This document shows, piece by piece, positions 33,699-42,648 of a stretch of DNA of 64,000 bases; positions within the stretch are counted from its first letter, which is position 1; every line of letters starts with the position of its first letter. Origin of the DNA: Atopobiaceae bacterium (GTDB taxonomy: Bacteria > Actinomycetota > Coriobacteriia > Coriobacteriales > Atopobiaceae); the NCBI GenBank assembly GCA_017545665.1, contig JAFWKQ010000050.1:60393-124392 (forward strand), written 5' to 3'. A model generated the notes under the pieces. It made no database searches and was not told where the DNA came from. It saw nothing but the letters and a program-made list of their open reading frames with translations. The position numbers and the translations under genes were made by a program.

Positions 33699-35348
33699 AT
33701 GCGGCTTGCAAGGCATATGTCACCGAAGAACGAGGGCGGACATCCCTTTGCTGCCTTTCCTAGTAAGAGGGCTCTTGTCTTTATAGCTACCGCCTTGGGA
33801 TCGGCGCTTGTTGGCGCAATGTTGTGTTGGTTCGAATGGCGCCTTGGGTTTTGTGGCAATGCGGCTTCGTGGCTCAATCGCTTTCACTTTGCCTTCTTTA
33901 CGGTTTTGGCGTTTGTGTGCGCGTCGTTTGTTTTGCATCGCGATTGGTTGGCAAACAAGCCTGAGAATTTATATCTCATAGCGGTGGTTTGTCTCACCAT
34001 GATGTTCGCTTGGACTATGTCGTCGCGCGAAATAGGCTGGGACACTGGCATTCATTGGCGTAACATACTTATTTTTGCCGATTGGAGCGGCGATGTGGAA
34101 CGCAGTGAGTCGGACTTTCGCTTTTGCGTTACCGGCAGCACTGAGGTGGGACAGGAGCAGGCGAACCTAGCCGTAGTGGATGCGTACGAGGAGGAGATGG
34201 ACGCCCTCGCCACGCAGCCGCATGACGCGATGGAGCATCCCAAGGGTGTCCTCTGGTATGTTACGGGCGTAGAGTATGTGCTTGGCGCCTTGGTTCTACG
34301 GGTCCTGCGTCTATTGGGCGTCTCGTTTACCCGCAGAATCGTGCTTGTGCGGATGGTTGAGGGACTCTTCTATTCGCTTGTAACGTATTTTGGCATGAAG
34401 AAGCTGCGCAGCGGAAAGATGCTTTATGCCGCCGTTGCCCTTATACCCACCTCCGTTTTACTTGCGGCGGATCTTGGGTACTCATACTGGCTCTTTTCGC
34501 TGTGCCTTTATGCCTATGCGTCGTTGGTGGGTATGATTCAGGGGTCAGTGGAAGTCAATGCGAAAAACCTGCTCAAGATGCTTGGTGCCTTTTTAATTGG
34601 CATTTTGCCGCGCGTGGTGTATTTCCCCCTTATGTTTATGGCGTTGTTCATACCCGCAAGGAGGTTTCCCTCCAAGCGCTATGCCTATGTGTTTCGCGGC
34701 GCCATGGTGGGCGTTGCGCTTATGGCGCTTGGCACATGGTTGGTGCCGCGCCTGATCGGTGGCTTGGGAGCCGGTGACCTTCGCGGGGGCACGGGGGTAA
34801 ACCCAAGCGGACAAGTTTCCTTCATGCTCAACAATCCCTTTGAATACCTTTCCACCTTTGCGCACTTCGCCCTGCCGCCACGTGTTGTGGAAAACGGCGG
34901 CTTCATAAGCGGTTTCGTGTCTCCCGAGTCCATACCTTCGCTCTTTACGAGCTATGCTCACTTAGATGATGCACCGCCCGTATTTGGTGCCTTGGTGGCA
35001 ATCGTCCTGGCATCGGCGCTTGTTTTGGACAAAGACCGAACGAAAAAGACGGGTGTGGTCCTGGGCGTTGCGAGCGTCGTGGTGACCTTTGGCATCTTTG
35101 TGCTTATTGCGACGGCTATGTACATGGACTATACGCCGGTGGGGCTACCCCAGATTAACGGCGTGCAGCAACGATATCTTCTGCCTCTTATCTTTCCCAC
35201 GCTCGTGTTTTTGGGACCGAGCAAATGGGGGATTACGGGCAGGGAACCTGCGCAATGGGCTTGGGCCTACAACGGGGCGGTCTTGCTGGTTATGGCGCTT
35301 GTCGTACTGTTTTCATGGTGGGTGGAGTGGCTTGCATATTTGGTATGA
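33699..35348 (+). CDS. DUF2142-family polytopic membrane protein
   Basis: 549 residues with about twelve membrane helices. The late motif VGLPQINGVQQRYLLPLIFP and an early outward acidic loop (REIGWDTGIHWRN) fit DUF2142, which is found in capsule and teichoic-acid loci and has a GT-C-like shape. RBS GGAG eight bases before ATG, four bases after the previous stop. It overlaps the acyltransferase gene. A side-chain glycosyltransferase role is inferred from shape and context. Confidence 0.82.
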   Translation: MRLARHMSPKNEGGHPFAAFPSKRALVFIATALGSALVGAMLCWFEWRLGFCGNAASWLNRFHFAFFTVLAFVCASFVLHRDWLANKPENLYLIAVVCLTMMFAWTMSSREIGWDTGIHWRNILIFADWSGDVERSESDFRFCVTGSTEVGQEQANLAVVDAYEEEMDALATQPHDAMEHPKGVLWYVTGVEYVLGALVLRVLRLLGVSFTRRIVLVRMVEGLFYSLVTYFGMKKLRSGKMLYAAVALIPTSVLLAADLGYSYWLFSLCLYAYASLVGMIQGSVEVNAKNLLKMLGAFLIGILPRVVYFPLMFMALFIPARRFPSKRYAYVFRGAMVGVALMALGTWLVPRLIGGLGAGDLRGGTGVNPSGQVSFMLNNPFEYLSTFAHFALPPRVVENGGFISGFVSPESIPSLFTSYAHLDDAPPVFGALVAIVLASALVLDKDRTKKTGVVLGVASVVVTFGIFVLIATAMYMDYTPVGLPQINGVQQRYLLPLIFPTLVFLGPSKWGITGREPAQWAWAYNGAVLLVMALVVLFSWWVEWLAYLV

Positions 35349-36490
35349 TGGCACACATGACAACAGAGCCAGTGGGGCATAAGTGGGATATGGAGTGGAA
35401 AGCCATAAAGATGCAGGAAAACGTGGTGCAGAATGCGGAAGTGACTCGTCCAAGGAAGCACTATTTCGATTTGATGCGCGTGATCGCGGCGATTTGCGTA
35501 ATCTTGCTCCACGTTTCGGCCGGAGGGCTTCAGGCGGACGTCCAATCGTCCGAATGGGCCATATCCAACTTTTTCTGCAGCTCTGTGCGATGGGTGGTTC
35601 CCGTCTTCATAATGATTAGCGGCAGCCTCTTCTTGTCGAGCGAGAAACCGTTCGAGAGGATTGTCCGTGAAAATGTTAAGCATATGGCACTTATATACCT
35701 CTTTTGGTCCACTACATACGCTGTTATGGATAGCGTACAGTCGCTTATGTGTGGGCAATCGTTTAGCGTGCTGGCCCTCATCAAGGAAATCGTGGTAGGC
35801 CACTTTCATCTGTGGTTCTTCTATCTCGTTATTGGCATGTATTTGCTCATACCCTTCATGCGGATGATTGTGGGCAACAAAGCGCTGTTCAAGTACTATC
35901 TGTGCTTGGCATTCGTGTTCCACATCTGCCTGCCGCAGGCAATATCGCTGATAAGCCTTGCGAATGCTGGGTATGGCGAGACCCTCGGATCCATTGTGGA
36001 TCGTATGAACATGTTTATGGTTACGGGATACCCATTTTACTTCATGCTGGGATACTACCTGGACACCACCAACCGGGTTTCGCCGTCCTTGTCGGTGGCG
36101 CTGCTGCTGGTTGGTTTCGGAGTGACCTGCGTGGGCACCGCTGCCATCTCCGCATGGAAGGGAGAGACGCTGCAAACGATATACAACAGCACAAACATTA
36201 ACGTGCTTCTTGAGTCGGTGGGCGTGTTCTGCGGTGTTAAATATCTCGGAAAATGGCTGGAAAGAACAGGCGCACCACTAAAGCCGTTGCGTGTGCTGTC
36301 CGACTTGAGCCTGGGCGTCTTCGTTTTGCACCCCATTGCCATGCGCGTGTGCGGTAGGTTTGGGTTGAATGCCTTGGCCTTCAATCCCGTTCTCGCCATA
36401 CCGCTCACAACAATTCTCTGCGCCCTTCTTTCGTTTGGCGTGGCCTACGTCCTGCGGCTGATCCCGCCAATCAAGCGGTACTTCCTATAG
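35345..36490 (+). CDS. AT3-family membrane acyltransferase
   Basis: 381 residues, ten predicted membrane helices of the acyltransferase-3 family. FDLMRVIAAICVILLHVSAG contains the catalytic-site R and H, and the ISGSLFL helix follows. These enzymes O-acetylate or succinylate sugars on surface glycans. The start is uncertain: ATG 35345 overlaps the previous stop as ATGA, but in-frame ATGs at 35348, 35357 and 35390 are also possible and none has a clear RBS. Probably co-transcribed with the DUF2142 gene, and repeat copy E follows. Confidence 0.85.
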   Translation: MMAHMTTEPVGHKWDMEWKAIKMQENVVQNAEVTRPRKHYFDLMRVIAAICVILLHVSAGGLQADVQSSEWAISNFFCSSVRWVVPVFIMISGSLFLSSEKPFERIVRENVKHMALIYLFWSTTYAVMDSVQSLMCGQSFSVLALIKEIVVGHFHLWFFYLVIGMYLLIPFMRMIVGNKALFKYYLCLAFVFHICLPQAISLISLANAGYGETLGSIVDRMNMFMVTGYPFYFMLGYYLDTTNRVSPSLSVALLLVGFGVTCVGTAAISAWKGETLQTIYNSTNINVLLESVGVFCGVKYLGKWLERTGAPLKPLRVLSDLSLGVFVLHPIAMRVCGRFGLNALAFNPVLAIPLTTILCALLSFGVAYVLRLIPPIKRYFL

Positions 36491-36533
36491 CGTATGGCGT
36501 CTCTGCCTTTTGCACGTCAAATCCCTGGTTACG

Positions 36534-36641
36534 GTTCACGCCCCCACGCCTACGACAGCACGCATGCGGCGACTCACGAAGTGAGCGAGCGAAGCGAGCG
36601 TGGAGTCGCATGCGTGCTGACGTAGGCGTGGGGGCGCGAAC
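36534..36641. repeat. Dispersed structured repeat, copy E (best preserved)
   Basis: Arms of 42 and 39 bp (36534-36575 and 36603-36641) are complementary apart from a three-base bulge and two mismatches. They enclose the core CTCACGAAGTGAG plus CGAGCGAAGCGAGCG. The ends read GTTCACGCCCCC and GGGGGCGCGAAC. It fills most of the 286-base gap between the acyltransferase gene and wecE; the remaining ~130 bases must hold the promoter of the wecE block. Confidence 0.92.
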
Positions 36642-36776
36642 TGCGTGGGGATATGAACTGTAACAATCCCTGTGGTGGCGTGCTGGAATTGCCGTGGCGC
36701 AATGGGTCTCACGGGGCGAGGGTGATATAGTGACTCGGTACGTTTTGCATTGCCGGCCACGTGGAAGGCCTTGTCC

Positions 36777-37913
36777 ATGATTGATTTCAATATTGCGCCA
36801 TTCGTAGGAACGGAAACCGACTACATTCGCGAGGCAGTTGCCAACAAGATGATTTGTGGTGATGGGCCATTTACGAAGCGCTGTCATGCCTGGATGCGGG
36901 AGCGCTTCGATGTGCAAAAAGTCCTGCTTACCACAAGCGGTACCTCCGCACTGGAGATGGCCGCGCTCCTGTGTGACTTAGAGCCAGGAGACGAGGTTAT
37001 CCTTCCCAGCTTTACGTTCTCATCTACGGCGAATGCCTTCGTGCTGGCTGGTGCCAGGCTGGTGTTCACGGACGTTCGCCCTGATACCATGAACATCGAT
37101 GAGGGAAAGATTGAGGCTGCGATTACGGATAGAACGAGGGCGATATGCGTCGTTCACTACGCCGGCGTGGCCTGTGAGATGGATGCCATCGTGGAAATAG
37201 CTCAAAGGCACGGGCTCAAAGTGGTGGAAGATGCAGCTCAGGGCGTAATGAGCGCCTACAAAGGACGTGCGTTGGGAACCATTGGCGACTTTGGCTGCTT
37301 CTCGTTCCATGAGACGAAAAACTATTCCATGGGTGAGGGAGGCGCATTCCTTACCAACGATATGTCATGTGCCGAGCGTGCGGAGATTTTGCGCGAGAAG
37401 GGCACCGATAGATCCAAATTCCTGCGTGGGCAGGTTGATAAGTACACGTGGCAGGACTACGGCTCAAGCTACCTTCCGTCCGACATAAACGCCGCGTATC
37501 TGTGGGCACAGCTTGAGAAGGCGGACGGGATAAATGAGAACAGGCTCGTGTCGTGGAATGCCTATGACGCCGCACTGCGGCCGCTTGCGGAGCGCGGCTT
37601 GGTAGAGCTTCCCACCATCCCCGTGAATTGCGTGCATAACGCTCACATGTATTGGCTCAAGGCAGCGGATTTGGACGAGCGCACGCGACTCATTGCCCAC
37701 CTCAAGGCCCGTGGGGTACAGGCGACGTTCCACTACATTCCGCTTCACTCGGCGCCTGCGGGACTGAAGTTCGGACGCTTTGATGGCGAGGATGAATTTA
37801 CGACGCGGGAGAGCAACCGTCTTCTGCGATTGCCTATGTATTACAACCTTGCGAAAGACGATCTATTGCGTGTGGTTGATGCGATTTACGAGTTCTACGG
37901 AGTCTCGCGATGA
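36777..37913 (+). CDS. wecE: dTDP-4-amino-4,6-dideoxygalactose transaminase (WecE/RffA)
   Basis: 378 residues, DegT/DnrJ/EryC1 fold. PLP lysine in CFSFHETKNYSMGEGG; TTSGTSALEMAA for cofactor phosphate; ILREKGTDRSKF and QVDKYTWQDYGSSYLPSD are nearly the same as in enterobacterial WecE. It would convert dTDP-4-keto-6-deoxyglucose, the RmlB product, into dTDP-4-amino-4,6-dideoxy-D-galactose (Fuc4N), competing with RmlC for the intermediate. ATG 36777 follows GGAAGG by eight bases. First gene of a tight run: the next overlaps it by ATGA. Confidence 0.93.
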   Translation: MIDFNIAPFVGTETDYIREAVANKMICGDGPFTKRCHAWMRERFDVQKVLLTTSGTSALEMAALLCDLEPGDEVILPSFTFSSTANAFVLAGARLVFTDVRPDTMNIDEGKIEAAITDRTRAICVVHYAGVACEMDAIVEIAQRHGLKVVEDAAQGVMSAYKGRALGTIGDFGCFSFHETKNYSMGEGGAFLTNDMSCAERAEILREKGTDRSKFLRGQVDKYTWQDYGSSYLPSDINAAYLWAQLEKADGINENRLVSWNAYDAALRPLAERGLVELPTIPVNCVHNAHMYWLKAADLDERTRLIAHLKARGVQATFHYIPLHSAPAGLKFGRFDGEDEFTTRESNRLLRLPMYYNLAKDDLLRVVDAIYEFYGVSR

Positions 37914-39112
37914 GAAGCTCATGTAGTGGCAAGGCAGGCGAGGCACGTCACGACGGCAAAGTACTGGCCGTAATAGGAGCGTCTGAGTTTCAGGTGCCGC
38001 TTATTCGTAAGGCTCAGACTTTGGGATGTACGGTGCACGCGTTTGCTTGGCAGTGCGGCGACTTGGGCGAAAGCGTTGCCGACGTATTCCATCCCGTGAG
38101 CACGGCTGAGCGCGATGAGGTGTTACGCATTTGCAGAGAAGTCGGCGTGGATGGCGTATGTACCATAGGGTCTGACTTCAACAACATTACGGCCACTTGG
38201 GTAGCTAATCGAATGGGCCTTTCTGCCAACACGGACGAATGCGTGCGCTTGTCGACGGATAAGCAGGCGATGCGGAAAGCGTTTATGATGGCTGGTGATC
38301 CCTCGCCCAAGTGCGTTCCCGTGCGTGAGGAAATGCCTCTGTCAAAGAGTCTTGACGAGCTGACGTACCCTGTAATCGTAAAGCCATCTGATCGCTCGGG
38401 AAGTCGCGGTATTACGAAGCTCTCGAGCCCCGACGGCCTGATGGATGCCCTTGCCTTCGCATGGGAAGAGTCCTTTTCCAAAACCGCGCTTGTGGAGGAG
38501 TTCTTGGAGGGGGACGAGTTTAGCGTGGAGTGTATGTCGTGGGAGGGCTCGCACCATGTGTTGCAGATCACGCGCAAGTTCACAACGGGTGCTCCCCACT
38601 TTATTGAGACTGCCCATTTAGAGCCTGCGTTGCTTTCGGCAGAAGAATGCGCCAGCGTGGAGCAGGTTGTTATGCATGCGTTGGATACGCTTGGCGTGCA
38701 ACAAGGGGCCTCTCATGCGGAGCTTAAGATTAACGGCCGTGGCGAGCCTTGGATTGTGGAGATTGGCAGCCGCATGGGTGGCGACTATATTGGCAGCGAC
38801 CTCGTACCCCTTTCCACGGGGATTGACTTCGTGGGCGCAGTGGTGGACGTTGCCTTGGGTGTGAGGCCCGATTTGCGGGGCTTTTCGTCTCCGCGTGCTT
38901 CTGCCGTGCGTTTCGTGCTTACGGAAGAGGATGTGAGCGCGCTTGCGAACCTTCAGAGCAAGTACCCCGATTTAGTGATGCACAAGTCTTGGAACGCACC
39001 GGAAGGCCACGAGGTCGTTGATAGCTCTACGCGCTTTGGCCACTGCATCATGGCTGCCGATTCTGTGGAAGAGCTTCTCCCATGGCTTTGTGGAGGCGGT
39101 GCGCGTGACTAA
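37910..39112 (+). CDS. ATP-grasp ligase
   Basis: 400 residues. N-terminal Rossmann-like part (VLAVIGASEFQVPLIRKA), central ATP-grasp with PVIVKPSDRSGSRGI (lysine and phosphate loop) and ALVEEFLEGDEFSVE, and Mg2+ ligands in WIVEIGSRMGGD. These enzymes join a carboxylate to an amine or thiol with ATP. Because the gene is coupled to wecE, acylation of the 4-amine of Fuc4N with an amino acid or other acid is an attractive idea, but the substrates are not visible. Overlaps the next gene by eight bases. Confidence 0.88.
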   Translation: MRSSCSGKAGEARHDGKVLAVIGASEFQVPLIRKAQTLGCTVHAFAWQCGDLGESVADVFHPVSTAERDEVLRICREVGVDGVCTIGSDFNNITATWVANRMGLSANTDECVRLSTDKQAMRKAFMMAGDPSPKCVPVREEMPLSKSLDELTYPVIVKPSDRSGSRGITKLSSPDGLMDALAFAWEESFSKTALVEEFLEGDEFSVECMSWEGSHHVLQITRKFTTGAPHFIETAHLEPALLSAEECASVEQVVMHALDTLGVQQGASHAELKINGRGEPWIVEIGSRMGGDYIGSDLVPLSTGIDFVGAVVDVALGVRPDLRGFSSPRASAVRFVLTEEDVSALANLQSKYPDLVMHKSWNAPEGHEVVDSSTRFGHCIMAADSVEELLPWLCGGGARD

Positions 39113-39467
39113 GACGAGTCCCAAAACGCTGCTTTTCCTGCATTTGCTGCTCATGATGTATTCCTGCGAGGGTATTCTTAGCAAGCTTGCGGCTGGCCAG
39201 GAGTTTTTGTCGCCAGGATTCATTCTTTGCTATGGGGGCGTTATTGCCATTCTTGGGCTGTACGCAATCGGCTGGCAGCAAGCCATAAAGCGCATGCCGC
39301 TTACCTCGGCCTATGCCAATCGCGCCATAACCGTGGTGTGGGGCGTAATATGGGGGATCGTCGTCTTCCATGAGGGCGTGTCGTTGCTGCAGCTTTTGGG
39401 ATGTGCGATCGTTGTTGCGGGAGTCGCCCTGTTTGCCACCGCAGACACTGGTGGTGAGGCCGCATGA
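39105..39467 (+). CDS. Small EmrE/EamA-like membrane protein, flippase subunit 1
   Basis: 120 residues, four membrane helices, one EmrE-type half. It contains AYANRAITVVWGVIWGIVVFHE, the usual pattern of the third and fourth helices. The start chosen is GTG 39105, preceded by GGAGG at the right distance and inside the ATP-grasp 3' end. Together with the next protein it resembles ArnE/ArnF, which flip undecaprenyl-phosphate-aminoarabinose. Here an Und-P-Fuc4N derivative is the likely cargo (inference). Confidence 0.8.
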   Translation: MTKTSPKTLLFLHLLLMMYSCEGILSKLAAGQEFLSPGFILCYGGVIAILGLYAIGWQQAIKRMPLTSAYANRAITVVWGVIWGIVVFHEGVSLLQLLGCAIVVAGVALFATADTGGEAA

Positions 39468-39817
39468 ATGCGGACGTTGCGTTTCATGCGATGTTCCTGC
39501 TCTTGGGAACGTTCTTGGCTGCCGTGTCGCAGGTAATGCTCAAAAAAGCGGCAATGCGTAAGTACGATTCCGTGTTGGCGGAATACCTTAATCCGTTGGT
39601 GATCTTTGCCTACGTGATCTTTGTGGGGACGACGCTGCTTGGCATTCTTGCGTATAGAGGCATCCCTCTTTCCATGGGTCCGGTGCTGGAAGCCACCAGC
39701 TACTTTTACGTGACCTTCTTCGGGGTGCGAATATTTGGCGAGAAGATGACGCGAAAGAAGTGGATTGCCCTTGGACTCATTCTGATGGGCATATGTGTGT
39801 ACGCCTTGGGGATGTGA
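39464..39817 (+). CDS. Small EmrE/EamA-like membrane protein, flippase subunit 2
   Basis: 117 residues, four membrane helices, different in sequence from its neighbour (GPVLEATSYFYVTFFGVRIFGEK instead of SAYANRAITVVWG...FHE). ATGA overlap with the first subunit means near-equal synthesis, as expected for a heterodimer. ArnE/ArnF-like by size, order and context. Confidence 0.8.
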   Translation: MNADVAFHAMFLLLGTFLAAVSQVMLKKAAMRKYDSVLAEYLNPLVIFAYVIFVGTTLLGILAYRGIPLSMGPVLEATSYFYVTFFGVRIFGEKMTRKKWIALGLILMGICVYALGM

Positions 39818-39864
39818 GGACCGATACAGGGTCTTATAAGAGATGGGCGAGAGGTGACATCACA

Positions 39865-40608
39865 ATGAGCGAACAGCGTGTGGAAGCGGTTATATTTGCC
39901 GGAGGTGTGGGCAAGCGCATGGGTGGCGGCCCACGCCCCAAACAGTTCCTCGAGCTTAGCGGAAGACCGATTATCGACTACACAATAGCGCACTTTGCCG
40001 AGCATCCGCAGGTTTCGGGCGTGGTCGTGGTGTGCCTTGAGTCTTGGATGGATTATCTGGCTGACGTGCTCGACAAACGGAGATATCAGACTTCCGTGGA
40101 CATCGTTGCAGGCGGTGCAACAGGGCAGGAATCCATCTTTAACGGCCTGCGCCATCTGCACGAAAAGCACCCGGGCGACGATGGGGCGATCGTACTTGTG
40201 CACGACGGCGTGCGCCCTCTTATTGACGAGCAGACCATAACGGCTTGCGTGACATCGGTTGTGGAGCGCGGCTGCACGGCCACCGTGTCGCCTGCCATCG
40301 AGACGATTGTGGTCGGTGGCAGCGAGGGTGCCATCGAGCGGTTCATACCGCGTTCGGAAGTGGGGTTGGCCCGAGCGCCCCAAGCGTTCTTTCTCGAGGA
40401 GCTCTATGCGGCTCATCTGCAAGCGCGTTCCGAGGGCAGGGGAGACTTTATAGACTCCGTAAGCATGATGGCGCATTACGGACATCCCATCTATACCGTT
40501 GAGGGCCCTGTTGAGAATATCAAGGTCACGACTCCCATGGATTACTACGCCTTTAAGGGCTACATGGATGCACGCGACCAGCGCATGTTGTGGTCGGGCG
40601 AAGAGTAG
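39865..40608 (+). CDS. IspD/TarI-family cytidylyltransferase
   Basis: 247 residues. CTP-binding FAGGVGKRMGGGPRPKQFL, HDGVRPLIDEQ, and VENIKVTTPMDYYAF are shared by IspD and by TarI-type polyol-phosphate cytidylyltransferases. RBS GAGGTGA seven bases before ATG 39865. Its place beside an SDR gene in a polymer locus favours a CDP-polyol or CDP-sugar over the isoprenoid pathway. Pneumococcal CDP-alditol gene pairs have a similar makeup, as I recall them. IspD itself cannot be ruled out from sequence. Confidence 0.82.
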   Translation: MSEQRVEAVIFAGGVGKRMGGGPRPKQFLELSGRPIIDYTIAHFAEHPQVSGVVVVCLESWMDYLADVLDKRRYQTSVDIVAGGATGQESIFNGLRHLHEKHPGDDGAIVLVHDGVRPLIDEQTITACVTSVVERGCTATVSPAIETIVVGGSEGAIERFIPRSEVGLARAPQAFFLEELYAAHLQARSEGRGDFIDSVSMMAHYGHPIYTVEGPVENIKVTTPMDYYAFKGYMDARDQRMLWSGEE

Positions 40609-40620
40609 GGGGAGTGTTCC

Positions 40621-41649
40621 ATGGATAAGTACTACGACGCCGACCTAACTGCGATTGCACAGGATGACTCGGTGCCTTGGTCGGTCTTCGAGGATGCGAC
40701 GGTGGTCGTCACGGGCGCAACGGGGCTAGTTGGCGGCATGGTTGTGCGAGCGTTGCTTAGGCGGTGCGAAGTGGCGGTAGGTCCCGCGAGGATGGTGCTG
40801 CCCGTTCGCAACTTGGAGAAGGCGCGCGCACAGTATGAGTCGTGTCCCAATGTTGAGTTCGTAGAGTGGGATGCGGCCTTAGGAAAGACGCCTCGCGTTG
40901 AGGGCGATTGCGACTACGTGGTGCATTGCGCAAGTAACACCGACAGCAGGCTCATGGTAGAAAAGCCAGTGGACACCATCGATGCCACGGTGGAAGGTAC
41001 CCGCACGATGCTAGAGCTCGCGCGCTCTGCGGGGGCACGCATGTGCTTTGTGTCCTCTATGGAGGTATATGGATCGGGTTCTGCCGATTCGTTGGACGAG
41101 ACGCGCGGCGGCGAGTTGGATGCCATGAGCGTGCGGAGCAGCTATCCGCAGGCCAAGCAGCTGGCCGAGACGCTCTGCGCCTCCTATGCCTCGCAGTATG
41201 GGGTTCGCGTGTGCGTCGCTCGGCTTGCCCAATCGTTTGGACCAGGTATCGCAAACACCGACAAACGCGTATTTGCCGAGTTCGCACGCTGTTGCGAGCG
41301 GGGTGAGGACATTAGGCTGCTAACCGATGGGACGAAGAGCAACATGTACGTCTACACGGCGGACGCTGTGGTGGCGCTCTTGCTGCTCGTTGCATGCGGT
41401 GAGTCGGGAGAGGCATATAACGTTGCGAATGAGCAGACGTTCTGTTCGATTTGGGAGATGGCCAACATGGTGGCTAACGCCTTTGGCTCGCATACCAAGG
41501 TCACGAGGGTTCAGGATCGTGATGCGGCCAAGCGATTTGCCGTGACCGGGTGCCTGCGGCTTAATACCTCCAAGATTCATGCCTTGGGTTGGGAGCCTAA
41601 AAGAGGGCTCGAGGACATGTATCGGCGCATGATGGCAGACTGGAAATAG
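40621..41649 (+). CDS. NAD-dependent epimerase/dehydratase (SDR)
   Basis: 342 residues, extended SDR. VVVTGATGLVGGMVV binds NAD(P), SSMEVYGSG carries the catalytic Ser region, and SYPQAKQLAET gives Y-x3-K. C-terminal substrate domain with LNTSKIHALGWEPKRGL. RBS GGGGGAG seven bases upstream and twelve bases after the cytidylyltransferase. The two probably act on the same activated molecule. The exact reaction (reduction, epimerisation or dehydration) is not readable. Confidence 0.85.
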   Translation: MDKYYDADLTAIAQDDSVPWSVFEDATVVVTGATGLVGGMVVRALLRRCEVAVGPARMVLPVRNLEKARAQYESCPNVEFVEWDAALGKTPRVEGDCDYVVHCASNTDSRLMVEKPVDTIDATVEGTRTMLELARSAGARMCFVSSMEVYGSGSADSLDETRGGELDAMSVRSSYPQAKQLAETLCASYASQYGVRVCVARLAQSFGPGIANTDKRVFAEFARCCERGEDIRLLTDGTKSNMYVYTADAVVALLLLVACGESGEAYNVANEQTFCSIWEMANMVANAFGSHTKVTRVQDRDAAKRFAVTGCLRLNTSKIHALGWEPKRGLEDMYRRMMADWK

Positions 41650-41682
41650 CGAAAGACTCTCCCTACATTCGTGTGAGTCAGG

Positions 41683-42393
41683 CTATTCGGACGCCTTACG
41701 TCTCCTAAATCTATTCTTTGCGATCCACGTAAGATGCGACCAACCTGTTCGGAAGTACTGCTGCTTTGTTTCTCCAAGACGTATCTTTTGGCGAATGGGG
41801 TACTCGCTAAACTCATCGCCAAGGGCTTCCCAAGCGCTAATTTTGATCTGAGGGGATAGGTTCCAGTCACCTTCCGTTAACTGCAAGCTTGGCGCAACAG
41901 ATCGCTTGAACACCCACATGCCAGAAAGAGAATCGCTGAGCTTGAGACCGTACAGCAAACGAATCTCCACGCAAAGTACTTTTACCCCAAACTGTAGCTT
42001 GGCCGGAATCGAAGGGTCGGGATAGCGGTTGCACGAGACAAAGGACTTATCGTGCTCTTTAGCCCAGTTTATAATGGCTGCTGAATCGTCACTTGGATAG
42101 GTGCCGTCTGCATCTAGGCACACGATCCATTCGGAAGTTGCTGCTGCAATCCCCGTCATATGGGCGTAGCCATAGCCAATGCCTCTTATCGTGCGATCGT
42201 CCTTCAGGGGAACCAGTCGCTTGTTGTCTGCACTCAAGTCTTGAATGGTTTGCCACGTGTTATCGGTAGATGCATTGCTTACGACGACTATTTCGTCATA
42301 AAACGATGGGACCTGTTCGATGAGCTGTGCAATGTGAGAGGCTTCGTTTCGACAAGGCATCACCAGAGATACGGTCGTTCCGTCTGATAACAT
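41683..42393 (-). CDS. GT2 glycosyltransferase, DPM1-like
   Basis: 236 residues: VSLVMPCRNEASHIAQLI, VVVSNASTDNTW, CLDADGTYPSDDS with the DxD, DSLSGMWVFKR; no membrane helix. Resembles polyprenyl-phosphate sugar synthases. It faces the wecE block, ending 33 bases from the SDR gene, and would be the ArnC-like step for that block if both act together. ATG 42393 with AAAGG six bases upstream; a TTG at 42399 has none. Confidence 0.84.
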   Translation of the reverse strand: MLSDGTTVSLVMPCRNEASHIAQLIEQVPSFYDEIVVVSNASTDNTWQTIQDLSADNKRLVPLKDDRTIRGIGYGYAHMTGIAAATSEWIVCLDADGTYPSDDSAAIINWAKEHDKSFVSCNRYPDPSIPAKLQFGVKVLCVEIRLLYGLKLSDSLSGMWVFKRSVAPSLQLTEGDWNLSPQIKISAWEALGDEFSEYPIRQKIRLGETKQQYFRTGWSHLTWIAKNRFRRRKASE

Positions 42394-42648
42394 AAGCAAC
42401 CTTTCATGTAGTACTGGTGAGCCGTGCGCCCTCCCGTACGATGGGAGGAGCGTCTGACGGCAAGCAGCAAATCTACGAAGTAAACAAGAGTCGAGTTTTT
42501 ACGCAAACAGTGTATCATCAGTCTGGCCTCATGGAAAGGACGTCGCTCTCTACACACCGCGCTGTGGGTTTTGTGTCATGCGTATGGCATTTGCTCGATT
42601 TACTTTTAGACTGGTTGCTGTTTGGAAAAGATTGCGCGAGGAGAGACC

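Noticed and set aside
42394..42648. Specific promoter hexamers between the GT2 gene and rmlB
   Set aside because: Several AT-rich hexamers occur but no pair has correct spacing, so none is called.
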